Assembly: GCF_013367775.1 (NCBI RefSeq)
Contig: NZ_CP055157.1
Span: 1,901,001-1,965,000, forward strand
DNA length: 64,000 bases
From: Microbulbifer sp. YPW1
GTDB lineage: Bacteria > Pseudomonadota > Gammaproteobacteria > Pseudomonadales > Cellvibrionaceae
Direction of reading: 5' to 3'
Positions 25,170-34,801 of this stretch are shown in pieces (position 1 is the stretch's first letter; each line of letters opens with the position of its first letter). A program made the translations under genes and the position numbers. The notes under the pieces were generated by a model. That model did no database searches and was not told the origin of the DNA. It worked only from the letters and a program-made list of their open reading frames with translations.

Positions 25170-27683
25170 GTGAAACTGTTTGACCAGTCCAAAAGCAAAC
25201 TGGGCCTGAATGCCATCGCATTTGCGCTGACGGCGGCAACCCTGACCGCGTGCGGTGAAAAAGCTGCCCAGTCCCCGGAAGAAGCCGCCGCACCCGCGGC
25301 AGAAGCGGAAAAGCCCAGTGCGATCGCGACCCTCGAGCTTTCCAACCCCTCAGCCTTCCCGCGCCTGGACGAAGCGGTTTACCTCAGCTACTACGAACTC
25401 GGACTGAAAGCCGGTTTTGCTTCACCCATCGCGGTGTGGAAACAGGCCGAACAGATTCCCGTGCAGGCCATCGACAAAGACGCCGATGGCAGCAAAGACG
25501 GCATCATCTTCACCGTTGATGTAGCCGTCGATGAAACCCTCAAGCTGCGCATCGCCGAAGCAGATGCGCCGGCAGATTCCGTGGCCAAGCGCACTCAGGC
25601 GGAAATCTCCCACAAAGTGGGCGGTGAGTGGAAAGAGCGCGAATATCTCGGCGGCAGCTTCCAGAACGTCAGTACCCTGGAAGTCCCCAAAGAACACACC
25701 GACCACTCCTGGTATATCCGCTATGAAGGCCCTGGTATTGAATCCGATCTGGTCGGCTACCGTGTGTATCTGGACTGGCGCAACGGCTTCGATATTTTCG
25801 GCAAGTCGATCCAGGAGCCCGTACTGCAGGGTGTGGGCCAGGATGGTTTTGATTCCTACCACGAGCCCGCCGACTGGGGCATGGATATCCTGAAAGTAGG
25901 CAGTGCCGTCGGCGTTGGCGGTTACGGTTACTGGGATGGGGAAAAAGTCATTCGCGTGAGTGACGTGCAGGACTGGCGCGCGGAAATCACCGAAAACGGC
26001 GACCTGTATTCCGCGTTCAAGATCGACTACCTCGGCTGGAAGCCGGTTGAAGGTGTCGAGACCGATTTGAGCGCGCAGCTTTCCATGCACGCGGGCAGCC
26101 GCCTGGTGGAAGTGAATGCGAAAACCAGCGCAGAGCTGGACAACCTGATTGCCGGTATCGTGAATCACAAGGGTACCGAGCTGATTGTTGGTGACATGGA
26201 TATTACCGGCCACGCGTACACCTATATCGGTACCTACGGCCCGCAGAGCCTCGATGGTGCCAATCTGGGTATGGCGGTACTGGCCAAGCGCAAGGCGATC
26301 AAGGAAACCACCAGCGACGAGCACAACCAGGTGGCCATCCTGAAGCCGGCCGACAAAGAAGTTCAGTACTACTTTGTTGCCGCCTGGGCCAATGAAGTGG
26401 AGAGCCGCCACGGCCCGATTACGACCAAGGCCGAATTCGAAACCTACCTCGAGCAGGAAGCAGAAAAGCTCACCATGCCCCTGCGTCAGCGCCTGACTAC
26501 CGCAGCGAGCGAAGCAGAAACGGATAAACCTTTATCTGCTGATGTGGCGCTGGACTGGAGCAAGCGCCTGGCGGATTCCGAGCTGGAACGTAAAACCCTG
26601 GATTACCGCTTTGGCGGTTACGACCATATCCGCAAGCGTCCATCCTACTTCGAGTACACCACCGGCATGGTCATGCAGGCCTACGATGAGCTGAACCAGG
26701 TGGCTCCGGAAGCGCGCTACGCCGACGCGGTGCAGACCGTCATGGGTTCCTTCGTCAACGAAGATGGCTCCATCAATGGTTACGTACAGGACAAATACAA
26801 TATCGACAGCATTCGCGCCGGCACCATGCTGCTGCGTATGTACGAGCGCAACAACGACGAAAGCTACAAGAAGGCGGTCGATACCCTGTTCGAACAGCTG
26901 GAGCATCATCCCCGTACTTCTGCCGGTGCCTTCTGGCACAAGAAGCGCTACCCCTACCAGGTATGGCTCGACGGCGTTTACATGGGGATTCCGTTCCTCG
27001 CCCACTACGAACAGCTGATGCACGAGCAGCCGAATGTCGACGAAGTACTGGCCGAATTCAAACTGGTCAACGAAGTACTGAAAGATCCGGAGACTGGCCT
27101 GTTCTACCACGCCTGGGATGAAAAACGTCAGCAGGTCTGGGCCGATAAGGAAAGCGGTCTATCCGGTTACCACTGGGCGCGCGGTATGGGCTGGTTGGCG
27201 ATGGCGCTGGTGGATGTACTGGACTTTATTCCAGAAGAAAACGCTGAACAGCGTCAGTACCTGCTGGACATGATTGCCGAGATCGCACCGGTAATCGAAA
27301 AGTACCAGGATCCGGAAACCGGTACCTGGTGGCAGATTATCGACAAGCCCGGTGAGCGCGGTAACTACCGCGAGTCCACTGCCAGCACCATGTTCACCTA
27401 CTTCTATGCCAAGGCGCTGAACCAGGGATACCTGCCCAAGGACAAGTACCTCGGTACCGCCAAAAAAGCCTACCAAGGCCTGCTGGATGAGTTTGTTCAG
27501 GTACACGCCGACGGCACCATCAGCATCACTGATATGTGTCAGGTGGCTGGCCTTGGCTTTGGCCGCGACGGTAGCTACGAGTACTACATGAGCGAGCCGA
27601 TCTACGACGACGACCCCAAAGGTACTGCGCCGTTTATTACTTCCGGCGTTGAGATGTACAAGCTGTTGAAGTCCGAATCTTAA
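25170..27683 (+). CDS. DUF4861-GH105 fusion lipoprotein, unsaturated galacturonyl hydrolase
   Basis: 837 residues from the GTG at 25170 (GGAG six bases upstream). A lipobox LTAC near residue 29 marks it as a lipoprotein. Residues about 55-430 match DUF4861 (RYEGPGIESDLVGYRVYLDW, NGFDIFGKS, DWGMDILKVG, LGMAVLA). From about 460 an (alpha/alpha)6 GH105 domain follows, with DSIRAGTMLLRMYE, YQVWLDGVYMGIPF (both with the expected catalytic Asp) and GYHWARGMGWLAMALVD. GH105 hydrates the 4,5-unsaturated uronate at the non-reducing end released by pectate or rhamnogalacturonan lyases, yielding the keto-uronate that KduI handles. kduI and kduD follow directly. DUF4861 has no assigned activity; the fusion suggests it shapes substrate. 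Confidence 0.88.
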   Translation: MKLFDQSKSKLGLNAIAFALTAATLTACGEKAAQSPEEAAAPAAEAEKPSAIATLELSNPSAFPRLDEAVYLSYYELGLKAGFASPIAVWKQAEQIPVQAIDKDADGSKDGIIFTVDVAVDETLKLRIAEADAPADSVAKRTQAEISHKVGGEWKEREYLGGSFQNVSTLEVPKEHTDHSWYIRYEGPGIESDLVGYRVYLDWRNGFDIFGKSIQEPVLQGVGQDGFDSYHEPADWGMDILKVGSAVGVGGYGYWDGEKVIRVSDVQDWRAEITENGDLYSAFKIDYLGWKPVEGVETDLSAQLSMHAGSRLVEVNAKTSAELDNLIAGIVNHKGTELIVGDMDITGHAYTYIGTYGPQSLDGANLGMAVLAKRKAIKETTSDEHNQVAILKPADKEVQYYFVAAWANEVESRHGPITTKAEFETYLEQEAEKLTMPLRQRLTTAASEAETDKPLSADVALDWSKRLADSELERKTLDYRFGGYDHIRKRPSYFEYTTGMVMQAYDELNQVAPEARYADAVQTVMGSFVNEDGSINGYVQDKYNIDSIRAGTMLLRMYERNNDESYKKAVDTLFEQLEHHPRTSAGAFWHKKRYPYQVWLDGVYMGIPFLAHYEQLMHEQPNVDEVLAEFKLVNEVLKDPETGLFYHAWDEKRQQVWADKESGLSGYHWARGMGWLAMALVDVLDFIPEENAEQRQYLLDMIAEIAPVIEKYQDPETGTWWQIIDKPGERGNYRESTASTMFTYFYAKALNQGYLPKDKYLGTAKKAYQGLLDEFVQVHADGTISITDMCQVAGLGFGRDGSYEYYMSEPIYDDDPKGTAPFITSGVEMYKLLKSES

Positions 27684-27726
27684 AATTTACCTGAAGGTTC
27701 GCGGTGCCGTTTACTGGTGCTGTGGC

Positions 27727-27839
27727 GGTTCTGCTGACCGGCGCCCTTGCGCGAGACACGCCGTAAACCCATCCATGGGGCTTGTCGAAAAGGTCCCTCT
27801 TTTCGACAGTCTCGCTCAAGGGCGCCGGCCACCAGAACC
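27727..27839 (+). repeat. Nested-hairpin repeat, divergent copy D (113 nt)
   Basis: Outer arms of 31 nt (27727-27757 and 27809-27839) pair at about 28 positions; inner hairpin GTCGAAAAG with CTTTTCGAC around GTCCCT; between them the core CGCCGTAAACCCATCCATGG. The layout and the pattern CGCyGTrAA...CC.TG resemble the three 106-nt copies, but the inner stem is shorter and the arms longer. It sits between the fusion gene and kduI. Confidence 0.7.
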
Positions 27840-27894
27840 TTCGCATAGCAGTGCAGTGGGCACCTGCGACCTAGATGTACAACAGGGGAAAAAT

Positions 27895-28737
27895 ATGACC
27901 ACCAATTTCGAAGAGCGTTACGCCAGTCACCCGAGTGACTATGTCAACTACGATACCGACCGCCTGCGTGAAGAGTTCCTCGTGCCGAAGCTTTTCGAAG
28001 CGGATACAGTGCGCCTCACCTACACCCATGTAGACCGCATGATCGTGGGTGGCATCATGCCGGTGGAAGAAACCGTGCAGCTGGAAACCGTGGAGGCCCT
28101 GCGCTCCGAGTATTTTCTTGAGCGCCGCGAGTTGGGACTTATAAATATTGGTGGCTCCGGAACCGTGGAGGTGGATGGCAAGGTGCACGAAATCGGCCAC
28201 AAGGAAGCCCTCTATGTGGGACGCGGTTCCGTGGTGGTGAAACTGAGTAGTGCGGACAAATCCAACCCCGCCAAGTTCTACTTAAACTCCGCGCCGGCGC
28301 ACTGTGCCTATCCAACGGTAAATGTGAGCAAGGCCGATGCCAATGTCATGGAGCGTGGCGCCAGTGAAACCTGCAACCAGCGAGTGATCAACCAGCTGTT
28401 GGTGAACGGCGTCATCCAGACCTGCCAATTGCAGATGGGCATGACCGAGCTGGCGCCCGGCAGCGTTTGGAATACCATGCCGGCACATACCCACAGCCGC
28501 CGCATGGAAGCCTACATGTATTTCAATGTGCCGGAGGGGCAAGCGGTGTGTCATTTCATGGGCCCGCCGCAACATACCCGGACACTGTGGATGCACAACG
28601 AGCAGGCGGTGATCTCGCCCACTTGGTCTCTGCACTCCGGTGTGGGTACCGCCAATTACACCTTTATCTGGGGAATGGCGGGAGAAAACCTGGATTACGA
28701 CGATATGGATTTTGTGCAGCCCAACGAGTTGCGCTGA
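27895..28737 (+). CDS. kduI: 5-keto-4-deoxyuronate isomerase (first copy)
   Basis: 280 residues from the ATG at 27895 (AGGGGAA upstream); E. coli KduI has 278. The cupin metal site AHTHSRRMEAYMYF (HxH...E) and the later His in FMGPPQHTR are present, as are the family segments FLERRELGLINIGG and VGRGSV. It isomerises 5-keto-4-deoxyuronate (DKI), formed from unsaturated galacturonate, to the 2,5-diketo form that KduD reduces. It lies immediately after the GH105 fusion and before kduD, so the three steps are contiguous. A second kduI is at 53762, less similar in its variable loops. Confidence 0.95.
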   Translation: MTTNFEERYASHPSDYVNYDTDRLREEFLVPKLFEADTVRLTYTHVDRMIVGGIMPVEETVQLETVEALRSEYFLERRELGLINIGGSGTVEVDGKVHEIGHKEALYVGRGSVVVKLSSADKSNPAKFYLNSAPAHCAYPTVNVSKADANVMERGASETCNQRVINQLLVNGVIQTCQLQMGMTELAPGSVWNTMPAHTHSRRMEAYMYFNVPEGQAVCHFMGPPQHTRTLWMHNEQAVISPTWSLHSGVGTANYTFIWGMAGENLDYDDMDFVQPNELR

Positions 28738-28846
28738 TATTGCAGCGTGGTGGATTGCCGAGCTAATTCACCCTGCTGAAACCTATCCCCATATCCCCGT
28801 AGGGTAGACACGCGCAGTGTATCTACCGGAAAACTGGAGTAAATTT

Positions 28847-29638
28847 ATGTCCAAATCACTGTTCGACTTAACCGGTAAACTCGCACTGGTTACCGGAGCT
28901 ACCCACGGCCTGGGTATGGCCATGGCACAGGGCCTCGGCGACGCCGGAGCAAAATTGGTTATCACCGGTCACTCCTCTCAGGAAAAACTGGATAACGCTG
29001 TTTCCGAACTGCGTGAAAAAGGCTACGACGCCCACGGCTATCTGTTCAATGTCACCAACGAAGACGAAGTGAACGAAATGGTGCCGGTGATCGAGCAGGA
29101 GCAGGGACCGATCGATGTACTGGTCAACAACGCCGGTATCATCCGCCGTGTGCCGCTGCTGGAAATGGAGCTGTCCGAGTGGAACAAGGTGCTGGAAACC
29201 AATCTCACCGGGGTAATGGTGATGAGCCGCCCGGTGGTCCGGCGCATGATCGAGCGCGGTGCCGGCAAGATCATTAATATCTGCTCCATGATGAGTGAGC
29301 TGGGTCGCGACAGTGTGTCTGCCTACGCAGCATCCAAGGGCGGTCTGAAGATGCTGACCCAGAATATGGCGACCGAATGGGCGCGTCACAATATCCAGGT
29401 CAACGGGATTGGCCCGGGCTACTTCGCCACCAGCCAGACTGCGCCAATCCGCGTGGACGGTCACCCGTTTAACGATTTCATTATCGGGCGCACGCCGGCG
29501 GGTCGCTGGGGTAACCCGGAAGACCTGCAAGGTGCAGCGGTATTCCTGTCCAGTGATGCGAGTAATTTCGTCAACGGCCAGGTGGTATATGTCGATGGTG
29601 GGATTTTGGCGACTATCGGAAAACCGAGCAACGAGTAA
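28847..29638 (+). CDS. kduD: 2-deoxy-D-gluconate 3-dehydrogenase / DKII reductase (KduD)
   Basis: 263 residues from the ATG at 28847 with CTGGAGT upstream. Classical SDR: TGATHGLGMAMA nucleotide loop, NNAGIIRRVPL, catalytic Ser in NICSMMSELG, and YAASKGG with Tyr-x3-Lys. The motifs GRTPAGRWGNPEDLQGAAVFL and NGQVVYVDGG are typical of KduD. It reduces 2,5-diketo-3-deoxygluconate to KDG with NADH. It ends the fusion-kduI-kduD set; a 12-bp hairpin follows at 29673. A related SDR at 50381 probably does the same or a similar job in the second module. Confidence 0.93.
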   Translation: MSKSLFDLTGKLALVTGATHGLGMAMAQGLGDAGAKLVITGHSSQEKLDNAVSELREKGYDAHGYLFNVTNEDEVNEMVPVIEQEQGPIDVLVNNAGIIRRVPLLEMELSEWNKVLETNLTGVMVMSRPVVRRMIERGAGKIINICSMMSELGRDSVSAYAASKGGLKMLTQNMATEWARHNIQVNGIGPGYFATSQTAPIRVDGHPFNDFIIGRTPAGRWGNPEDLQGAAVFLSSDASNFVNGQVVYVDGGILATIGKPSNE

Positions 29639-30105
29639 TAGAACCCATCGGTAATTCAGTGATATTTTCGATCCAGCAGTAGCGCCGTTAGTGCGACGCT
29701 ACTGCTGGCCTCCCCAGGTTTTTCCTAAACCGACAACCGATGTCGCTATTTAGCGCATGTATTCTCGATGTTAAAGGTGGAGGTGAGTCTGCGCCAAAAG
29801 CTCCCCCTGCCCTAATAATATCCACAGTCAGCTGATACAGCGCGAAAGCGGTCTCCTGCGCACTACTACCCTATAGCCAGTTGTGGCTCACCCTCTCAAA
29901 TATCCGTTTTTTCAATTCCCCCGATCAATTTACTTGCCGGATCAGCTGCCCTTTCTAGACTCAAGGTATGTGGCCGGATGAGTGGCGCACTATACCTGTG
30001 GAAATTCATCCGCCCCGATCATTCGGGAGCGGGATATTCGGCATAAGGCGTCTTGGCTTAATTTCTTCCGGTAATAAACTCCGACATTCATGAGGGGTGA
30101 ATCCG
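29639..30105. other. Intergenic stretch between kduD and nap operon
   Basis: 467 bases holding the 12-bp hairpin listed separately and, further right, the unlocated nap promoter. It is AT-richer than its flanks. A purine/pyrimidine mirror around 29780-29815 (GGTGGAGGTG...CTCCCCCTGCC) is imperfect. I found no clear FNR or NarL/NarP box. Confidence 0.5.
29673..29723 (+). terminator. 12-bp hairpin after kduD
   Basis: CCAGCAGTAGCG (29673-29684) pairs perfectly with CGCTACTGCTGG (29697-29708). A short T run (29719-29723) lies 11 bases downstream, so termination is probable but not textbook. Confidence 0.6.
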
Positions 30106-30279
30106 TTGACTGAAGAGCAACTACCATCGACCCGCGAGCAGCGCCGCAGGGAAGGTCGCCTGGTGCTGTTTATCCTCGTGTTTCTGTTTCCGATCCTGGC
30201 GGTTGCGATTGTCGGTGGTTACGGATTTTTCGTGTGGATACTGCAAATGATCTTCGGCCCCCCGGGGCCTCCCGTCTGA
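30106..30279 (+). CDS. napE: Periplasmic nitrate reductase accessory NapE
   Basis: 57 residues from the TTG at 30106, chosen because GAGGGG ends eight bases before it; GTG at 30097 overlaps that site. The protein is MTEEQLPSTREQRRREGRL, then one membrane helix VLFILVFLFPILAVAIVGGYGFFVWIL and a short GPPGPP tail, a typical NapE. It is a small inner-membrane protein of the Nap system with no firm biochemical role. The stop codon shares a base with the ATG of the next small frame (TGATG), starting the chain of coupled genes napE, ORF, napD, napA. Confidence 0.85.
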   Translation: MTEEQLPSTREQRRREGRLVLFILVFLFPILAVAIVGGYGFFVWILQMIFGPPGPPV

Positions 30280-30425
30280 TGAGTCCGTTTATATCCGCCT
30301 GTGGCGGGAATCTTCGTGTCAGGCCCTACTATCAGGTTCACCAGATATTTGGCCCCGACGAACAAATTGTGCTGTGTAGTTCAAGCCAAGCCGAGCAGGC
30401 TCCAATGAGAGCGACCCGAATATGA
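30279..30425 (+). CDS. 48-residue ORF coupled to napE and napD
   Basis: MSPFISACGGNLRVRPYYQV begins at an ATG overlapping the napE stop (TGATG), and its TGA overlaps the napD ATG (ATGA, 30422-30425). Such exact stop-start overlaps on both sides are what translational coupling looks like. The peptide has two cysteines, a Tyr/Arg-rich centre and an acidic-Gln segment; it is not NapF, NapG or NapL. Composition is less convincing than the coupling, and a chance reading frame bridging the gap is possible. Confidence 0.45.
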   Translation: MSPFISACGGNLRVRPYYQVHQIFGPDEQIVLCSSSQAEQAPMRATRI

Positions 30426-30793
30426 GAGAGCATCACTACCGAGACCGCGACTACAACGACCCGGCAGCCGGGGATGGCGGCACCCTGCACATTGCCAGTC
30501 TGCTGGTGCATGTGCGACCGGAGCGTATTCCCATGGTTTCGGCTTGGGTAGACTCCTGTCCCGAACTGGAAATTCATCTCGGCAGTGAGGAAGGCAAACT
30601 GGTGATGGTGCTGGAGACTTCCGACCACCATTTTATCAACACGATGATCGAGACCATCAAGGACCAGCAGGGTGTGCTTAACGTCGCTATGGTCTACCAC
30701 GAGGAGCTGAAGCTGTCTGAGGTGGATCACGTGCTGGAAGAGCAGGCAGCCGACGCAGACACGCAGCCGGTAAAAATTGTGGGAGAACTGTGA
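30422..30793 (+). CDS. napD: NapA signal-binding chaperone NapD
   Basis: 123 residues. The core [35 protein letters not shown] and [13 protein letters not shown] matches NapD, a ferredoxin-like small chaperone that binds the NapA Tat signal and prevents early export. The N-terminus is about 20 residues longer than usual ([20 protein letters not shown]). Its stop is two bases before the napA ATG, so the two are co-translated. Confidence 0.92.
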   Translation: MREHHYRDRDYNDPAAGDGGTLHIASLLVHVRPERIPMVSAWVDSCPELEIHLGSEEGKLVMVLETSDHHFINTMIETIKDQQGVLNVAMVYHEELKLSEVDHVLEEQAADADTQPVKIVGEL

Positions 30794-30794
30794 C

Positions 30795-33296
30795 ATGGTG
30801 ATCACCCGACGTGACTTTACCAAGGCGAGTGCGGTGGTTGCCGCGGCAGCGGCTGCCGGACTGGCGATACCCGCTAAAACCCAGAACCTGGTGAGCAAGG
30901 GCGGTGCCAACGAACTCAAGTGGAACAAGGCCGCCTGTCGTTTCTGCGGCACCGGCTGCAGTGTCATGGTGGGCACCAAGGACAACCGCGTGGTGGCTAC
31001 CCACGGCGATATCAAGGCCGAGGTAAACCGCGGTCTGAACTGCGTAAAAGGCTATTTCCTGTCGAAAATCATGTATGGCAGTGATCGCCTTAAAAAGCCC
31101 TTGCTGCGCATGAAAAATGGAAAGTACGACAAGAGCGGAGATTTTGCCGAGGTTTCCTGGGATCAGGCCTTCGATGTTATGGCCCAGAAATACAAGGAGG
31201 CGATCAAGAATCACGGTCCTGAATCCGTGGGCATGTTCGGCTCCGGGCAGTGGACCGTGTGGGAAGGTTACGCGGCCAGCAAGTTGATGAAAGCGGGGTT
31301 CCGCTCCAACAATATCGATCCAAATGCGCGCCACTGTATGGCGTCTGCAGTAATGGGCTTTATGCGCACCTTCGGCATCGATGAGCCCATGGGTTGCTAC
31401 GACGATTTTGAAGCCGCAGATGCATTTGTGCTATGGGGCTCCAATATGGCGGAGATGCACCCAATCCTGTGGTCGCGGGTCACGGATCGCCGTCTTTCCC
31501 ATCCTGGCTGCAAAGTTGCTGTGCTGTCTACCTACGAACACCGCAGCTTCGAGCTGGCGGATATTCCGATGGTGATGACACCGCACAGCGATTTGCTGAT
31601 TCTGAATTTTATTGCCAATTACATTATTCAGAATAACAAGGTAAACAAAGACTTCGTCAAAAAGCACACCCATTTTGTACGCGGTAAAACCAATATCGGC
31701 TACGGCCTGCGGGATGAAGACCCGCGCGAGCAGAAAGCCACCGGACGCGACAAGGCGAACACCTGGGAAGATATGAGCTTCAAGGAGTTTGCGGAATTTC
31801 TCAAGCCTTACACCCTCGATCGCGCCGCCAAGGAAAGTGGCGTGCCCAAAGAACGGCTGACCGCACTTGCCGAACTGTATGCCGACCCGAACATCAAGGT
31901 GATGTCCCTGTGGACCATGGGGTTCAACCAGCACACCCGCGGGGTGTGGGCGAACAATATGGCTTACAACATCCACCTGCTGACCGGGAAAATTTCCAGT
32001 CCCGGCAACAGTCCTTTCTCGCTGACCGGACAGCCTTCAGCCTGCGGTACCGCACGTGAAGTAGGAACCTTTTCCCACCGTCTGCCGGCAGACCTGCTGG
32101 TAGCGAACCCGAAACACCGCGCCACGGCAGAAAAGATCTGGCGGTTACCGGAGGGCACCATCCCGCCGAAGCCCGGCTTCCACGCCGTTGCCCAGAGTCG
32201 CGCGCTGAAAGACGGCAAGCTCAGGGTCTACTGGACCCAGGCTTCCAACAACGCCCAGGCCGGGCCTAACCTGATGCAGGAATTACTGCCGGGATGGCGC
32301 AACCCGGATACCTTTGTGGTTGTTTCCGATGTGTACCCAACCACTTCTGCCCAGGCCGCGGACCTGATTCTGCCTACTGCCATGTGGGTGGAAAAAGAAG
32401 GGGCGTACGGCAATGCCGAGCGCCGGACCCAGTTCTGGCACCAGCAGGTGAAAGCACCGGGAGAAAGCAAGTCGGATCTGTGGCAGTTGGTGGAATTCTC
32501 CAAGCGGTTTAAAACCGACGAGGTGTGGCCGGAGGAACTGAGTAAAACGCGCGGCTACAAGGGCAAGACCCTGTACGAAGTCCTGTTCGCTAATGGCCAT
32601 GCCAATCGCTTCCCGAACTCCGATCGGGATAAAGAATATGCCAACGATGAATCTGATGCGTTTGGTTTCTATATCCAGAAGGGGTTGTTTGAAGAGTACG
32701 CAGAGTTCGGTCGCGGTCACGGCCATGATCTGGCCCCCTTTGATGTGTACCACAAGGTGCGCGGACTGCGCTGGCCGGTGGTGGATGGCAAGGAGACCCG
32801 CTGGCGTTTCCGCGAAGGCTACGATCCCTACGTCAAGAAAGGTGCCGGAGTTCAGTTCTACGGCAACGACGACGGTCGCGCCCGTATTTTTGCGTTGCCT
32901 TACGAGCCGCCGGCGGAATCACCGGATAAAGAATACCCCTACTGGTTGTGTACCGGTCGCGTACTGGAGCACTGGCATACGGGATCCATGACCCAGCGTG
33001 TTCCGGAGCTGTTCAGTGCCGTGCCCTATGCACTGGTTTACATGCATCCCGATGATGCGCAGGCGCAGGGCTTTCGTCGCGGTAGTGAGATAAAGGTCAT
33101 CAGTCGTCGCGGCGAGATGATCGCGCGGGTTGAGACACGCGGACGCGCGAAGACCCCCAAGGGGTTGGTGTACGTGCCCTTCTTCGATGCCCAGCGCCTG
33201 ATCAACAAAGTCACCCTCGATGCCACAGACCCCATTTCCAAGCAGACCGACTTCAAGAAATGCGCGGTGAAGCTGGAACTGGTTTCGCTGGCCTGA
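30795..33296 (+). CDS. napA: Periplasmic nitrate reductase catalytic subunit NapA
   Basis: 833 residues from the ATG at 30795; the E. coli protein has 828. The Tat signal [20 protein letters not shown] is followed by the [4Fe-4S] site [13 protein letters not shown]...NCVKG and, near residue 185, the molybdenum ligand in [17 protein letters not shown]. The rest is a bis-MGD oxidoreductase with [22 protein letters not shown] and a C-terminal domain with [16 protein letters not shown]. It reduces nitrate to nitrite in the periplasm with electrons from NapB. All NapA segments look intact, so the enzyme should be active. Confidence 0.96.
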   Translation: MVITRRDFTKASAVVAAAAAAGLAIPAKTQNLVSKGGANELKWNKAACRFCGTGCSVMVGTKDNRVVATHGDIKAEVNRGLNCVKGYFLSKIMYGSDRLKKPLLRMKNGKYDKSGDFAEVSWDQAFDVMAQKYKEAIKNHGPESVGMFGSGQWTVWEGYAASKLMKAGFRSNNIDPNARHCMASAVMGFMRTFGIDEPMGCYDDFEAADAFVLWGSNMAEMHPILWSRVTDRRLSHPGCKVAVLSTYEHRSFELADIPMVMTPHSDLLILNFIANYIIQNNKVNKDFVKKHTHFVRGKTNIGYGLRDEDPREQKATGRDKANTWEDMSFKEFAEFLKPYTLDRAAKESGVPKERLTALAELYADPNIKVMSLWTMGFNQHTRGVWANNMAYNIHLLTGKISSPGNSPFSLTGQPSACGTAREVGTFSHRLPADLLVANPKHRATAEKIWRLPEGTIPPKPGFHAVAQSRALKDGKLRVYWTQASNNAQAGPNLMQELLPGWRNPDTFVVVSDVYPTTSAQAADLILPTAMWVEKEGAYGNAERRTQFWHQQVKAPGESKSDLWQLVEFSKRFKTDEVWPEELSKTRGYKGKTLYEVLFANGHANRFPNSDRDKEYANDESDAFGFYIQKGLFEEYAEFGRGHGHDLAPFDVYHKVRGLRWPVVDGKETRWRFREGYDPYVKKGAGVQFYGNDDGRARIFALPYEPPAESPDKEYPYWLCTGRVLEHWHTGSMTQRVPELFSAVPYALVYMHPDDAQAQGFRRGSEIKVISRRGEMIARVETRGRAKTPKGLVYVPFFDAQRLINKVTLDATDPISKQTDFKKCAVKLELVSLA

Positions 33297-33340
33297 TGGC
33301 GCGCAAACCCGGTAGCGTAAAACAAAGCTGAGTAGCGATC

Positions 33341-33832
33341 ATGAGCATAAAACAGGTATTCACCATCGTCGTTGCCGTCATCGTATTCGTTTGCGGTCTG
33401 GCAACGGTGGCGGAGCAGTTTCCCGATACACCGGGGCCGGATGGCATCCGCAAAGGTGGCACCTTATTTGAAACGGAGGATGCCCCACAACTTGCCGACC
33501 CGATAAATGCTGATGGAAAGCGGGTACGCGCCTATCCGGAGCAACCGCCAACCATCCCGCACACGATTCGCGGCTATCAGATCGACAAGAACAACAACCG
33601 CTGCCTGGAATGCCACAACCGCATACAGACCGGTGTCAGCGGCGCGCCCATGATCAGTATCACCCACTTTATGGATCGCGATTTCCAGGCGCTCGCCGAT
33701 GTGGCTCCGCGGAGGTATTTCTGCCTGCAGTGCCATGTCCCGCAGACCAACGCGAAGTCGTCCGTGGGCAACACCTTTGAGGATGTGGATATCCTGCTGC
33801 GCAAAGAGAAAAAGTCGCAGGGCGAGCAGTAA
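33341..33832 (+). CDS. napB: Diheme cytochrome c NapB
   Basis: 163 residues. A membrane-type signal (residues 5-22) is followed by NapB features: two heme-binding sites CLECH (88-92) and CLQCH (128-132), with the intervening GAPMISITHFMDRDF and the C-terminal NTFEDVD. It passes electrons from NapC to NapA in the periplasm. It is the penultimate gene of the operon, 44 bases after napA. Confidence 0.95.
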   Translation: MSIKQVFTIVVAVIVFVCGLATVAEQFPDTPGPDGIRKGGTLFETEDAPQLADPINADGKRVRAYPEQPPTIPHTIRGYQIDKNNNRCLECHNRIQTGVSGAPMISITHFMDRDFQALADVAPRRYFCLQCHVPQTNAKSSVGNTFEDVDILLRKEKKSQGEQ

Positions 33833-33866
33833 CACATCCGACAACAATCGATCCGGGAACTGAGTG

Positions 33867-34562
33867 ATGATTGACTGGATAAAAGGCTACTGGCGCACAC
33901 TGAGCCGCCCCGCCACGGCGTTCAGCCTTGGCTTCCTGTTGCTAAGTGGTTTTATCGCCGGGATCATATTCTGGGGTGGCTTCAACACCGCTCTGGAGGC
34001 CACCAACACCGAGAAATTCTGCATCAGTTGCCATGAGATGCAGGACAACGTCTATCAGGAGTTGAAAGGCACCATTCACTGGACCAACCGCTCCGGGGTA
34101 CGAGCCACCTGCCCGGATTGCCATGTACCGCACGAGTGGACCCACAAGATTGCGCGCAAGATGCAGGCCTCAAAAGAAGTCTGGGGCAAGATATTCGGGA
34201 CGATTAGCACCCGGGAAAAATTCCTCGACAAGCGTCTGGAGCTGGCCCGCCACGAATGGGCGCGACTCAAGGCCAACGACTCCCTGGAGTGTCGCAACTG
34301 CCACGACTTCGAGTACATGGATTTCAGCGTGCAGAGTCCGCGCGCACGTAAATTGCACTCTACGCAACTGGCGACGGGCAACGCTACCTGTATCGATTGT
34401 CACCGGGGTATTGCCCACCACCTGCCAAATATGGAAAACGAAGATGCCTGGGGGCCGGACAACCCCGCGCATGATGCCAGCCGCTTCGGTGATGATAATC
34501 CGCTGAAGTTGAAGGATGACAAAGAGACTGAAAACAAAGAGCCTGAGGAAGATGCACCCTAG
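33867..34562 (+). CDS. napC: Tetraheme quinol dehydrogenase NapC
   Basis: 231 residues from the ATG at 33867 (GGGA eight bases upstream); a GTG lies one codon before. One N-terminal membrane anchor ([20 protein letters not shown]), then four CxxCH heme sites (CISCH, CPDCH, CRNCH, CIDCH) as in the NapC/NirT family. It oxidises membrane quinol and hands electrons to NapB. The C-terminal 40 residues are acidic and Lys/Glu-rich, likely disordered. It completes a napE-ORF-D-A-B-C set; napF, napG and napH are absent, so the quinol route is through NapC only. Confidence 0.95.
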   Translation: MIDWIKGYWRTLSRPATAFSLGFLLLSGFIAGIIFWGGFNTALEATNTEKFCISCHEMQDNVYQELKGTIHWTNRSGVRATCPDCHVPHEWTHKIARKMQASKEVWGKIFGTISTREKFLDKRLELARHEWARLKANDSLECRNCHDFEYMDFSVQSPRARKLHSTQLATGNATCIDCHRGIAHHLPNMENEDAWGPDNPAHDASRFGDDNPLKLKDDKETENKEPEEDAP

Positions 34563-34624
34563 GAACAAAGTGAAAAAACGGGCTGGGAAATCTGATACCC
34601 AGAATCCGGATTAAGATACCAGAC

Positions 34625-34654
34625 AAAAAAATCCCGCGGTTTTGGCCGCGGGAT
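34625..34654 (-). terminator. Intrinsic terminator of uxaB/uxuB-like gene
   Basis: ATCCCGCGG (34631-34639) pairs perfectly with CCGCGGGAT (34646-34654). Read on the minus strand it is followed by seven T residues (34625-34631), so it mainly serves the minus-strand gene, and may also stop reads from napC. Confidence 0.85.
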
Positions 34655-34801
34655 CATAAAACGTTTCCAAGGGAGATCCTTAAAAAGGCATGGAAACTTA
34701 GCGAGAAAAACTAGAAAACAACATTAAAAACAAATCAAACAAACGAAAACTGTGACAAACAGTGCCTGAATCAGGCTGATAACATAATCTTCAAATTGGT
34801 G

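Noticed and set aside
29910..29945. Possible FNR site upstream of napE
   Set aside because: The candidate halves (TTGAT and AATTGAA on the minus strand) have the wrong spacing for an FNR box.
30279..30425. NapF or other ferredoxin
   Set aside because: Only two cysteines and no CxxCxxC motif; far too short for NapF.
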